Below are positions 55,900 to 64,000 of a stretch of DNA of 64,000 nucleotides, one piece after another. The notes under the pieces were generated by a model. That model searched no databases. It was not told the origin of the DNA and saw only the letters and a program-made list of their open reading frames with translations. The DNA lies in NCBI GenBank assembly GCA_029817715.1, contig JARUPY010000011.1:1-64000 (forward strand). The letters are read 5' to 3'. Both the position numbers and the translations under genes were made by a program. Source of the stretch: Melastoma dodecandrum (taxonomy: Eukaryota; Streptophyta; Magnoliopsida; Myrtales; Melastomataceae). The first letter of the stretch is position 1. The number at the start of each line of letters is the position of its first letter.

Positions 55900-57187
55900 C
55901 TAGGCGGACTGGCGGCGGGGGTGGAACACCCAGGCCCGGTAGGCGATGAAGCGCAGCAGGGTCGCGACGAGGTTCGCCACGACGAGCGTGAGCAGCTCGA
56001 CGGCGTGCGAGGCCCCGGGGGCGAGGGACGTCGAGCAGGGCGAGCGAGCCCGACGTCAGGACGAGCCCGAGCCCGAACACGACGAGGCCCTCGACCTGGC
56101 TGCGGCCCGCGTGACGGCGACCGCGGATGCCGAAGGTCAGCCGCCGGTTCGCCGCGGTGTTGCCGACCGCGGTGATCACGAGGGCGAACAGGTTCGACAC
56201 CTGGGCGGGCATCGCCGTGCGGAACAACGAGTACAGCAGCAGGAACGCGAGGGTGGAGACGATGCCGATGGCGGCGAAGCGCACGATCTGCGCGGTCATG
56301 CCCGGCGCGACCCCCGCGGTCTCGTCCGCCTCCCCGACCGGTCCCCGGCCGAACTCCTGCCGCAGCTGGGCGACCGGCAGCGCGCCCGTGGCCAGGGCCT
56401 TCCCGACCCGGGCGACCCCCGCAGGTCCGCGACCGCGGTGGACACGACGTCGACGCGGGAGTCCGGGTCGTCGACCCAGTCGACGGGCACCTCGTGGATC
56501 CGCATCCCCGAGCGCTCGGCGAGCACCAGCAGCTCGGTGTCGAAGAACCAGCCGGTGTCCTCCACCAGCGGGAGCAGCTTCTGGGCGACGTCGGCGCGGA
56601 TCGCCTTGAAGCCGCACTGCGCGTCGGAGAACCGGGCCCGCAGCGTGCCGCGCAGGATCACGTTGTAGCAGCGGGGAGATGATCTCGCGCTTCGCCCCGC
56701 GGACCACCCGCGACGTGCGCGAGAGCCGGGTGCCGATCGCGACGTCGGAGTGGCCGGACAGCAGCGGCGCGACGAGCGGCAGCAGGGCGTTCAAGTCGGT
56801 GGAGAGGTCCACGTCCATGTAGGCGAGCACCGGCGCGTCCGACGCCGACCACACCGCGCGCAGCGCCCGGCCGCGGCCCTTCTGGTCGAGGTGGACGACG
56901 GCCACCTCGTCGTACTGCGCGGCGAGCTCCCGCGCGACGAGCGTGCCGTCGGGTCGAGGCGTTGTCCGCGACGGTGATCCGGAACGCGTACGGGAACGCC
57001 GTCGCGAGGTGGGCGTGCAGGCGCTCGACGCACGGGCCGAGGTCGCGCTCCTCGTTGTAAACGGGGACGACGACGTCGAGCAACCGGCGCGTCGCCGACG
57101 CCCTCGACGGCCGGCCGCGGCGCGGGCCTGGGGAGCTTCGGGAGACGCCGCGGAGCGGGGCTCGGCCATGGGAGCGGGTGCGGTCAT
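55900..57187 (-). CDS. bifunctional GT2 glycosyltransferase/GtrA protein
   Basis: About 428 residues. The GT2 domain has LLDVVVPVYNEERDLGPCVE, RITVADNASTDGTLVARELA (one frame change), APVLAYMDVDLSTDLNALLP (DxD) and SDAQCGFKAIRADVAQKLLP. It resembles dolichyl-phosphate glucose or mannose synthases. The C-terminal GtrA domain has four helices (IVRFAAIGIVSTLAFLLLYS, LRFIAYRAWVFHP). It makes or flips a polyprenyl-linked sugar, likely the donor for the GT39 enzyme next to it. Frames change near 56955, 56675, 56425 and 56030. Confidence 0.88.
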
Positions 57188-57379
57188 GTCCTCACCGTCG
57201 GAAGTCGGACGTGGACGATCGGTGGGCCTCGCCTGTGATCGCCCTGTGCATGACGATCAGCGTCGACAGCCGCCATGTCCGCGGGCTGGAGGGAAGCTGT
57301 GCGGGGGCTGTGTCCGCCCCTGTCCGGTTCGACGCCACGGTGATGTGCGTCTCTCAGGAACTTTGCAGAGTCCTCCACA

Positions 57380-58868
57380 GTGACTGCACAGCCGATGGGG
57401 GAAACCCTCGCTTCCGATGACGACCAGGACCCGTTCGCCCGGACCCCGCAGTCCGGCGAACCCGCCCACGCCGCCGGCCCTGTCCCGCGTGACGGGTCCA
57501 CTCCCACCGGCGGCGTGCGCTACGACGACACCCAGGGCGGCACCGCCACGATGCCGCGCAGCGACCAGCCCTCCGGGGCGTGGAACAGCCGACGGGCCAG
57601 CACTGGCAGCCCGGTCCGTCGTCGGGGACCCCCGCGGGCCCGCCGCCACCGACCGGCCAGTGGCCGACCGGCGGCGGCGGAGACGGCGGTGGTGGCGGCC
57701 GTCGCCGGCGCAGCCCCCTCCTCCTCGCCTCCGCCGCGCTGGCCGCGCTCCTCGTCGCGGGCGGCGTCGGCGGGGCGGTCGGGTACGAGGCCGCGTCGTC
57801 CGGCTCCGGCTCGAGCACCTCGGTGCTCTCCGGCAGCTCGGAGTCCTCCTCGTCGGCCGCGCCGGCCGCGGCGGGCTCCGTCGAGGCCGTCGCGCAGAAG
57901 GTGCTGCCGAGCGTCGTGCAGCTGCGCGGTGCCTCCGGCGAGGGCTCCGGCATCGTCATCTCCGCCGACGGGCTCATCCTCACCAACGCCCACGTGCTCG
58001 AGGCCGGGCAGGCGCAGCAGCAGTCGGGCGGCCTGGGCGGCCTGTTCGGCGGCGGTCAGCAGCAGCAGCAGCAGTCCGCGCCGCAGCTGCAGGCGGTGTT
58101 TCCAGAACGGGCAGACCGCGCAGGTCCAGGTGGTCGGCACCGACACCAGCGCCGACCTCGCGGTGGTGCGGGCGGTGGGTGTCTCCGGGCTGACCCCCGT
58201 CGAGATCGGGAGCTCGTCCTCGCTGCAGGTCGGCCAGGGCGTCGTCGCCGTCGGGTCGCCGCTCGGCCTCTCCGGCAACCGTCACCAGCGGCATCGTCTC
58301 GGCACTGAACCGCCCGGTCGTGGCCGGCGGGGAGGGCTCGAACCAGTCGACCGTCACCGACGCCATCCAGACCGACGCCGCGATCAACCCGGCAACTCCG
58401 GGGGCGCGCTCGTCGACATGCAGGGCCGCGTCGTCGGCATCACGTCCTCGATCGCGACCCTCGGCGGCTCGTCGGGCTCCGGCCAGCAGCAGAGCGGCTC
58501 GATCGGCCTCGGCTTCGCCATCCCGATCGACCAGGCCAAGCGCATCGGCGACGAGCTCGCGTCGCAGGGGCTTCGCCACCCAGGCCGTCATGGGTGTCCA
58601 GGTGGGCACCGGCCAGCAGGGGACGACGAGCAACGGCGCGACGATCGGCGCGGTCACGCCCGGGTGGCGCGGCCGCCGCGGCGGGCATCCAGCAGGGCGA
58701 CGTCGTGACGAAGCTGAACGACCGGGTCATCGACGACGGCGACGCCCTCGTCGCGGCCGTGCGGGCCCAGAACCCGGGCGCCAGGTGACGCTGACCGTGC
58801 AATCCGGCAACGCCGCGCCGCGCCAGGTCCAGGTCACCCTCGGCTCGGAGCGCGCACCCTCCAGCTGA
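57380..58868 (+). CDS. HtrA/DegP-type membrane-anchored serine protease
   Basis: About 496 residues. A Pro/Gly-rich cytoplasmic region precedes one membrane helix (SPLLLASAALAALLVAGGVG). The trypsin-like domain has the triad His in GLILTNAHVLEAG, Asp in TSADLAVVRAVGV and Ser in AINPGNSGGALVDMQGRVVG. A PDZ domain follows (ATIGAVTPGGAAAAAGIQQG, DVVTKLNDRVIDDGD). It degrades or senses misfolded envelope proteins. Frames change near 57600, 58100, 58280, 58393, 58570, 58660 and 58780. GTG 57380. Confidence 0.9.
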
Positions 58869-58883
58869 CCGCGTGACACCGAG

Positions 58884-58921
58884 CGGGCCGTCCGTCGCCG
58901 ACCACGGCGAGGGGCGGCCCG
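58884..58921 (+). terminator. two-tier terminator hairpin after the HtrA gene
   Basis: Outer arms CGGGCCG (58884-58890) and CGGCCCG (58915-58921), inner arms TCGCCG (58895-58900) and CGGCGA (58905-58910), with an ACCA loop. It begins 16 bp after the protease stop. Confidence 0.75.
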
Positions 58922-58926
58922 TTCGC

Positions 58927-58959
58927 CGTCTCCACCCCGTCTCCACCCCGTCTCCACCT
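58927..58959. repeat. 11-bp tandem repeat, three copies
   Basis: CGTCTCCACCC is repeated head to tail at 58927-58937, 58938-58948 and 58949-58959 (last base differs), immediately after the terminator. A short non-coding array; no function is apparent. Confidence 0.7.
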
Positions 58960-59003
58960 CCGGGCGGACGTGCCGGGCGGCCGTCCGGCGCAGGGTGATC
59001 GTC

Positions 59004-59752
59004 ATGAGCATCACGGTGATCCCCTCGCAGCCCGCGGCCCGTCGACGACGTCGGGGCTGGGGCAGCTCCGCGGCCTGCTCCTCGACGTCGGGCTGCCCGT
59101 TCGGCACCTACTACGGGCTGCACGTGCTGGGCGTCGGCGACCCGACGGCCCTGCTGGCCGCGACCGTGGCCGCGGGCGCCCGCCTCGCGGTCACCGCCGT
59201 CCGGACCCGCCGGGTCAGCGCCTTCGCGGCCCTCATGCTGGCCGTCTACGCCCTCGGGCTCGCGGCCTCCTTCGTCACCGGCGACCCGCGGCTGATGCTC
59301 CTCAAGGACTCGGTCGGCACCGCGGTGGTGGGCGTGGGCTTCCTCGTCAGCCTCGTCGTGGGCCGCCCGCTCGTCCTCGCGGCCCTGGAGAGCACGAGCC
59401 CCGCCCGCGGCCGAGCAGGTGGGCCGGCTCTACGCCACCAGCCCGGCGCCCGCCGCACGATCCGCGGCATCACCGCGATGTGGGGCGTCGGTCTCCTCCT
59501 CGAGGCGGTCGTGCGGGTGCCGGTCGTACTGGCGCTGCCGATCAGCGTCGCCGTCGGGGTCTCGCAGCTCCTGACCGTCGTGGTCATCGCCGTGCTCGCC
59601 GTGGTCGGCGGGCTGTGGGTCCGCGCCGCGCGGCGGTCGGGCGGGCGCGGCACGCCGCGTGGACCCTCCCCGACATGCCGACCCCGCCGCGGCGGGTCTG
59701 GCGCGCGCCCGCGCCACGGCCAGGGTGGCGTCATGGCAGCCGAGACGGGTGA
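59004..59752 (+). CDS. VC0807-like multi-pass membrane protein
   Basis: About 240 residues with five to six helices: GLPFGTYYGLHVLGVGDPTA, AGARLAVTAVRTRRVSAFAA, LMLAVYALGLAASFVTGDPR, LMLLKDSVGTAVVGVGFLVS and TAMWGVGLLLEAVVRVPVVL. The pattern matches VC0807/DUF3159-type proteins; the role is unknown. ATG 59004. Frames change near 59085, 59410 and 59650. The end is uncertain: the TGA given overlaps the pxpB start, and an earlier stop may be real. Confidence 0.65.
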
Positions 59753-60648
59753 GGCCGGCATCCGCTACGACCACGGGGGCGACGAGTTCGTCTACGCCGA
59801 GGTCTCCACCGCCATGAGCCTGCCCGCGCACTTCACCGCGCTGGCGATCACCCGACGGCTCGCGGCGGAGGCGATCGCGGGGGTCGAGGAGATCTGCCCG
59901 TCGAACGCGTCGTACATGGTGCGGGTCGACCCCGACCGGATCCATCCACGCGATCTGGTCCGGGAACTGAGACGGATCGAGTCCGAGGTGGGCGACTCGG
60001 CCTCCGCGGACCCGTCGTTCACGATCGCCACGCGCATCGTCGACGTGCCGATCATGCTGAACGACCCCTGGACCCACGAGGTCCTCATGAAGTTCCGGGA
60101 CCGGCACCAGGACCCGGAGGGCACCGACCTCGACTACGGCGCCCGGATCAACGGCTACGACACCACCGAGGCGTTCATCGACGCCCTCGCCGGCTCGCCC
60201 TACCTCGTCACGATGATGGGGTTCGTCCCCGGGCTGCCCTGGTGCTTCCAGCTCGTCCCCCGGGACCGTCAGGTGGAGGTGCCGAAGTACGTCCGGCCCC
60301 GCACCGAGACCCCCGAGCGGGCCTTCGGGTTCGGCGGCGCGTTCGCGGTGATCTACCCGGTGAAGGGGGCCGGCGGCTACCAGCTGTTCGGCTCCGCGCC
60401 CGCCCCGATCTTCGACGCGGCGCAGGAACAGCCGGACTTCGCGGAGAACGACTCGGTGGTGTTCTTCCGCCACGGCGACGTCATCAACTTCCGCCGGGTC
60501 GGACGAGGCCGGCTACGACGAGGTCCGCGAGCAGGTCGCGGCGAAGCGGTGGCGCTACCGGACCGCGCCCGTGGACTTCTCGCCGAGCCGCTTCCTCGCC
60601 GACCCCGACGGCACCAACGCCGCGATGCTGGAGGCCCTGTACCGATGA
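59733..60648 (+). CDS. pxpB: 5-oxoprolinase subunit B / KipI-like (AHS1 domain)
   Basis: About 305 residues, longer than the usual 230-240 because of an N-terminal extension. ICPSNASYMVRVDPDRIHPR and IVDVPIMLNDPWTHEVLMKF lead into YLVTMMGFVPGLPWCFQLVP, the FxPGFPY-like signature, and VIYPVKGAGGYQLFGSAPAP. With PxpC and PxpA it forms ATP-dependent 5-oxoprolinase; the same domain is one half of the carboxyltransferase of urea carboxylase. One frameshift near 60505. Its stop overlaps the pxpC ATG. Confidence 0.88.
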
Positions 60649-61618
60649 GCATCCTCGTCCGCGATCCCGGGCTCGAGACGACCGTGCAGGACACCGGGCG
60701 CTTCGGGCACTACGCCATCGGCTTCCCGCCCTCCGGCGCCCTGGACTCGTTCGCCTACCACGTCGGCAACGCGCTGGTTCGGGAACGCTCCGGGCGCGGC
60801 CGGTCTCGAGGCGGTGTACCTCGGGCCGACGCTGGAGTTCACCGCCGACACCGTGATCGCGGTGACCGGCGCCGACATCCCGGCCACGCTCGACGGGGAG
60901 CCGATCCCGCGCTGGGAGTCGGTCGGGGTCCGGGCGGGCCAGACGCTCGCGTTCGGTCAGCTGACCGGCGGGGCGCGGCCCTACGTCGCGGTTCGCCGGC
61001 GGCGTCGACGTCCCGACCGTCTACGGCAGCCGGTCGACCTACACGCTCGTCGGGATGGGCGGCTTCGGCGGGCGCGGCCTCGCCGAGGGCGACGAGATCG
61101 CCCTGGGCCAGGACGCTGTCGCACCGCGGGCCGGGCGGCGCCTCGCCGACGACGACGTGCCGACCTACCCCGAGATCGCCGAGCTGCGGCTGCTCGTGGG
61201 GCTGCACAGCTACCGGCTGACCCCCGACAGCCTGGAGCGGTTCACCGACACCGCGTGGAAGGTGACGCCCGACGCGAACCGGGTCGGCTACCGCTACCGC
61301 GGCGCGGAGCTGGAGTTCGTCCCCCGCGAGCAGCCGTTCGGGGCGGGCAGCGACCCGGCCAACGTCACCGACTGCGGCTACCCCGTCGGGTCGGTCCAGG
61401 TCCCCGGCGGCGTGGAGCCGATCGTGCTGCTGCAGGACGCCGTGACCGGCGGGGGCTACGCCACGCTGGGCACGGTCGTCTCCGTGGACCGCGACCGCCT
61501 CGCGCAGACCAAGACCGGCGACCGCACGCGCTTCGTCTCCGTCGACCTCGACGAGGCCCTGACCATCCGCCGCGACCGGGCCGCCCAGCTCGACCGCATC
61601 CGCACCGCCCTGAGCTGA
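60645..61618 (+). CDS. pxpC: 5-oxoprolinase subunit C / KipA-like (AHS2 domain)
   Basis: About 324 residues. GLETTVQDTGRFGHYAIGFP then PSGALDSFAYHVGNALVRE is the AHS2 signature. AVTGADIPATLDGEPIPRWE, YVAVAGGVDVPTVYGSRSTY (two frames), YTLVGMGGFGGRGLAEGDEI and PVGSVQVPGGVEPIVLLQDA follow. It partners PxpB. Frames change near 60780 and 60995. ATG 60645 overlaps the pxpB stop (ATGA). Confidence 0.9.
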
Positions 61619-61645
61619 CCGCCCTGAGCCGACCGCCCTGAGCCG
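61604..61645 (+). repeat. 14-bp tandem repeat across the pxpC stop
   Basis: ACCGCCCTGAGCYG occurs three times head to tail (61604-61617, 61618-61631, 61632-61645). The first copy contains the last sense codons and TGA stop of pxpC. The copies fill most of the gap before the biotinyl-carrier gene. Confidence 0.75.
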
Positions 61646-61670
61646 ATCCGACCGCGCCCGAGGAGCACCC

Positions 61671-61910
61671 ATGGGACACACCATCACCGCGAAGACCCCC
61701 GGCGTCTTCTACCGGAGGCCCTCCCCCGACGCCGACCCCTACGTGGCCGACGGGGCCACGGTCGCCGAGGGCGACGTGATCGGGCTGATCGAGGTGATGA
61801 AGACCTACCGCGAGGTGACGGCGGACGCCGCGGGGACGGTCGCGACCTGGCACGTGGCCGACGAGGACGAGGTGTCGATCGGGCAGGAGCTGGTGGAGCT
61901 CGACACGTGA
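61671..61910 (+). CDS. biotin carboxyl carrier protein (BCCP), stand-alone domain
   Basis: 79 residues, intact. It has the half-barrel motif TPGVFYRRPSPDADPYVADG and VAEGDVIGLIEVMKTYREV. Lys44 within EVMKT sits where biotin is attached (EAMKM in acetyl-CoA carboxylase). It carries CO2 between the biotin carboxylase that follows and a carboxyltransferase. ATG 61671 with GAGGAG at 61660-61665. Its stop overlaps the next GTG. Confidence 0.9.
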   Translation: MGHTITAKTPGVFYRRPSPDADPYVADGATVAEGDVIGLIEVMKTYREVTADAAGTVATWHVADEDEVSIGQELVELDT

Positions 61911-63244
61911 GCATCCGGTCGGTCCTGATCGCGAACCGCGGCGAGATCGCCCTGCGCGTCGTGCGGGCCTGCCGTGACCTCGGGCTGCGGTCGGTGGCGG
62001 TGTACTCCGACGCGGACGCCGGGGCCGCGCACGTGCGGCACGCCGACGCGGCCGTGCACGTCGGGAAGTCGTCCGCCGCGAAGAGCTATCTGAACGTCGA
62101 CGCCCTGCTCGCGGCCGCGCGGCAGACCGGCGCCGACGCGGTGCACCCCGGCTACGGCTTCCTGTCCGAGAACGAGGACTTCGCGGGGGCCGTGGCCGAG
62201 GCGGGGCTCACCTGGGTGGGGCCGGACGCCGCGGTGATCGCGCGGATGGGCGACAAGGCGACGGCGCGCGCGACGGCGGAGGCCGCCGGCGTCCCGGTGG
62301 TGCCCGGCAGCGGGGTGGTGGGCTCGGCCGACGAGGCCGTCGCCGCGGCCCAAGAGGTCGGCTACCCGGTCCTGGTCAAGGCGTCCGCGGGGGGTGGCGG
62401 GCGAGGTATCCGTCCGGCGTCGGACGACGACGAGCTGCGCCGCGTCGTGGACGAGGCCCGCCGGGAAGCGGCGTCGGCGTTCGGGTCGGACGCGGTGTAC
62501 GTCGAACGGGCCCTGCAGCGACCCAAGCACGTCGAGGTCCAGGTGTTCGCCGACCGGCACGGCGGGGTGGTGCACGTCGGCGAACGGGACTGCTCGCTGC
62601 AGCGCCGACGGCAGAAGCTCGTGGAGGAGGCGCCCGCCCCCGGACTCGACCCGGCGTTGCGGGAGCGGATGTGCACCGCGGCGGCGGACCTCGCGCGGGA
62701 GGTCGGCTACGTGGGGGCCGGGACGGTGGAGTTCCTCGTCGAGGCCGGGGAGTTCTACTTCCTCGAGATGAACACGCGCCTGCAGGTCGAGCACCCGGTG
62801 ACCGAGATGGTGACCGGGCTCGACCTCGTCGCCGAGCAGTTGCGCGTCGCCGACGGGCGGCCGCTGTCGGTGGCCCAGGACGACGTGGTGGTCCGCGGGA
62901 GCGCCGTGGAGTTCCGGGTCAACGCCGAGGACCCCGACGACGACTTCCTGCCCACCCCGGGCGAGATCACGGCGCTCGAGCTTCCCGGCGGCCCGGGTGT
63001 CCGGGTGGACACCGCGCTCGCCGTCGGCGACGTCATCCCGCCGTTCTACGACTCGATGGTCGCGAAGCTCGCGGTGTGGGGCCCGGACCGTCCGACGGCG
63101 CTGGCCCGGGCCCGCCGGGCGCTCGCCGAGTACCGGGTCGAGGGGGTGCCGACGACGCTCGGGCTGCACCGGCGCCTCGTCGACGAGCCGGCCCTCGTCG
63201 GCGGGACGCACGACATCACGACGCTCGAGCAGCTCCTGGGCTAG
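61907..63244 (+). CDS. accC: biotin carboxylase
   Basis: 445 residues, intact. SVLIANRGEIALRVVRACRD begins the fold. VLVKASAGGGGRGIR is the ATP-grasp glycine loop. HVEVQVFADRHGGVVHVGER and FYFLEMNTRLQVEHPVTEMV carry the metal and bicarbonate ligands. It carboxylates biotin on BCCP using ATP and bicarbonate. GTG 61907 overlaps the BCCP stop (GTGA). Its own TAG shares CTAG with the stop of convergent pxpA. Confidence 0.93.
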   Translation: MSIRSVLIANRGEIALRVVRACRDLGLRSVAVYSDADAGAAHVRHADAAVHVGKSSAAKSYLNVDALLAAARQTGADAVHPGYGFLSENEDFAGAVAEAGLTWVGPDAAVIARMGDKATARATAEAAGVPVVPGSGVVGSADEAVAAAQEVGYPVLVKASAGGGGRGIRPASDDDELRRVVDEARREAASAFGSDAVYVERALQRPKHVEVQVFADRHGGVVHVGERDCSLQRRRQKLVEEAPAPGLDPALRERMCTAAADLAREVGYVGAGTVEFLVEAGEFYFLEMNTRLQVEHPVTEMVTGLDLVAEQLRVADGRPLSVAQDDVVVRGSAVEFRVNAEDPDDDFLPTPGEITALELPGGPGVRVDTALAVGDVIPPFYDSMVAKLAVWGPDRPTALARARRALAEYRVEGVPTTLGLHRRLVDEPALVGGTHDITTLEQLLG

Positions 63245-63999
63245 ACGAGCTGCACGGCGGGGACCCGCTCGACGCCGAGCTCGTCGAAGCGGGCGACGAT
63301 CGCCGCGCAGATGTCCGGCGAGTTCGGCCGGTCGCCGTGCAGGCAGATGGTGTCGACCTCGACGTCCAGGTGCTTCCCGGACGTCGAGGTCACGTGCCCC
63401 TCGAGCAGGTCCACGGCCTGCTGCGCGACGGCGGCCGGGTCCTTCGCGAGCGGGCGGGGCTCGACGATGATGTGCGCGTCGTCGTCGTACTCGAGGTCGG
63501 CGAACCCCTCGCGGGCCACCTTCGCCCCGAGCGAGCGCGCGAGGTCGGCCGTCGGTCCGGCGAGCCAGAAGAGCAGGAGGTCCGGGTCGAGGCGCAGGAC
63601 GGCCTCGGTGATCGCGGTGGTGATCGCGTCGTCCGTGAGGGCCATGCCGTAGAGCGCGCCGTGCGGCTTCACGTGCACCACCTCGGCGCCCTCCACCGCG
63701 GCCGTCGCCTGCAGGGCGCCGACCTGGTATACGACGATCTGCGCGGCCTCGTCGGGCCGCAGGGCCATCCGGCGGCGCCCGAACCCCACGAGGTCCGGCA
63801 GCCCCGGGTGGGCGCCGATCGCCGTGTCCGTGGCGGCCGCCGTGCGCACGGCCTCGCGCATCGTCACCGGGTCGCTCGCGTGGTACCCGCAGGCGACGTT
63901 CACCGACGTCACGTGCTCCATGAGCGCGGTGTCGTGCCCGAGCGTCCAGAGCCCGAGGCTCTCCCCCGCGTCGGCGTTCAGGTCGATCCGCGTCAGCAT
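63241..63999 (-). CDS. pxpA: 5-oxoprolinase subunit A (LamB/YcsF family)
   Basis: 252 residues, intact. IDLNADAGESLGLWTLGHDT, SVNVACGYHASDPVTMREAV, AIGAHPGLPDLVGFGRRRMA and VVHVKPHGALYGMALTDDAI are the LamB/YcsF motifs with metal and substrate residues. It hydrolyses the phosphorylated 5-oxoproline made with PxpBC to glutamate. ATG 63997-63999. It is encoded opposite the pxpBC operon rather than within it. Confidence 0.93.
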   Translation of the reverse strand: MLTRIDLNADAGESLGLWTLGHDTALMEHVTSVNVACGYHASDPVTMREAVRTAAATDTAIGAHPGLPDLVGFGRRRMALRPDEAAQIVVYQVGALQATAAVEGAEVVHVKPHGALYGMALTDDAITTAITEAVLRLDPDLLLFWLAGPTADLARSLGAKVAREGFADLEYDDDAHIIVEPRPLAKDPAAVAQQAVDLLEGHVTSTSGKHLDVEVDTICLHGDRPNSPDICAAIVARFDELGVERVPAVQLV

Positions 64000-64000
64000 G

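Noticed and set aside
1..64000. tRNA, rRNA and CRISPR sequences
   Set aside because: No cloverleaf with T-loop and acceptor stem, no rRNA core motifs and no regularly spaced direct repeats were found by eye; a model-based scan would be decisive.

Overview
The window reads as chromosomal DNA of a very high-GC actinobacterium, most likely a Pseudonocardiaceae-type organism (Pseudonocardia or Actinomycetospora kind). This is inferred from DUF397/XRE-DUF5753 pairs, a WS/DGAT acyltransferase, several P450s, an FprA ferredoxin reductase, a short mycobacterial-type PpdK, DUF4873 and DUF2795 proteins, a TetR-controlled diiron oxygenase, and frequent GTG starts with GTGA/ATGA overlaps. Many genes carry one or more single-base frameshifts, yet conserved protein resumes in another frame. 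I treat these as probable sequence errors, give the full gene span, and note where the frame changes. No rRNA, tRNA or CRISPR array was seen.

Layout. 0-2.2 kb: macro-domain protein, SRPBCC protein, RluA-type pseudouridine synthase. 2.2-5.3 kb: what looks like the remnant of an actinomycete integrative conjugative element (two DUF397 proteins, an XRE-DUF5753 regulator, a zinc-ribbon protein and the truncated N-terminus of a TraB/FtsK-like protein). 5.3-10.4 kb: isochorismate synthase, P450, VOC protein, FAD monooxygenase and its divergent TetR. 10.5-13.1 kb: CbiMNQO cobalt ECF transporter. 13.1-18.4 kb: tyrosine phosphatase, then a P450-SDR-short PPDK operon with a divergent winged-helix regulator. 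18.4-23.1 kb: histidine phosphatase, acyl-CoA ligase, TetR, and a PEP-utilising swivelling-domain protein. 23.2-26.4 kb: PucR regulator, homocysteine methyltransferase and MTHFR-like operon. 26.5-35.5 kb: WrbA, a drug-type ABC pair, benzoylformate decarboxylase, epoxide hydrolase, ABC exporter, DNA polymerase IV.

35.5-42.7 kb is rich in small unknown genes around a HAD hydrolase, a methyltransferase, FprA and a strongly acidic protein with a basic tail; it ends in a TetR-DUF4873 operon. 42.8-50.4 kb looks like lipid or hydrocarbon oxidation: AurF-like diiron oxygenase, alpha/beta hydrolase, Baeyer-Villiger monooxygenase, TesB thioesterase, WS/DGAT acyltransferase and a methyltransferase. 50.4-59.7 kb is the cell envelope: PAP2 phosphatase, class F-like sortase with a coupled Excalibur-domain substrate candidate, GT39 mannosyltransferase, GT2-GtrA protein, HtrA protease, VC0807-like membrane protein. 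59.7-64 kb is a pxpB-pxpC-BCCP-biotin carboxylase operon convergent with pxpA.

The most unusual features are: a family of dispersed intergenic palindromes (two composite elements of about 115 bp at 27.1 and 46.3 kb, and four shorter related units), one of which lies exactly at the junction of two halves of what is normally one bifunctional methionine-cycle protein; a near-identical start-codon-carrying leader shared by cbiO and dinB; three convergent gene pairs that share one CTAG as both stop codons; and a pxp locus that together has the parts list of a split biotin-dependent carboxylase.
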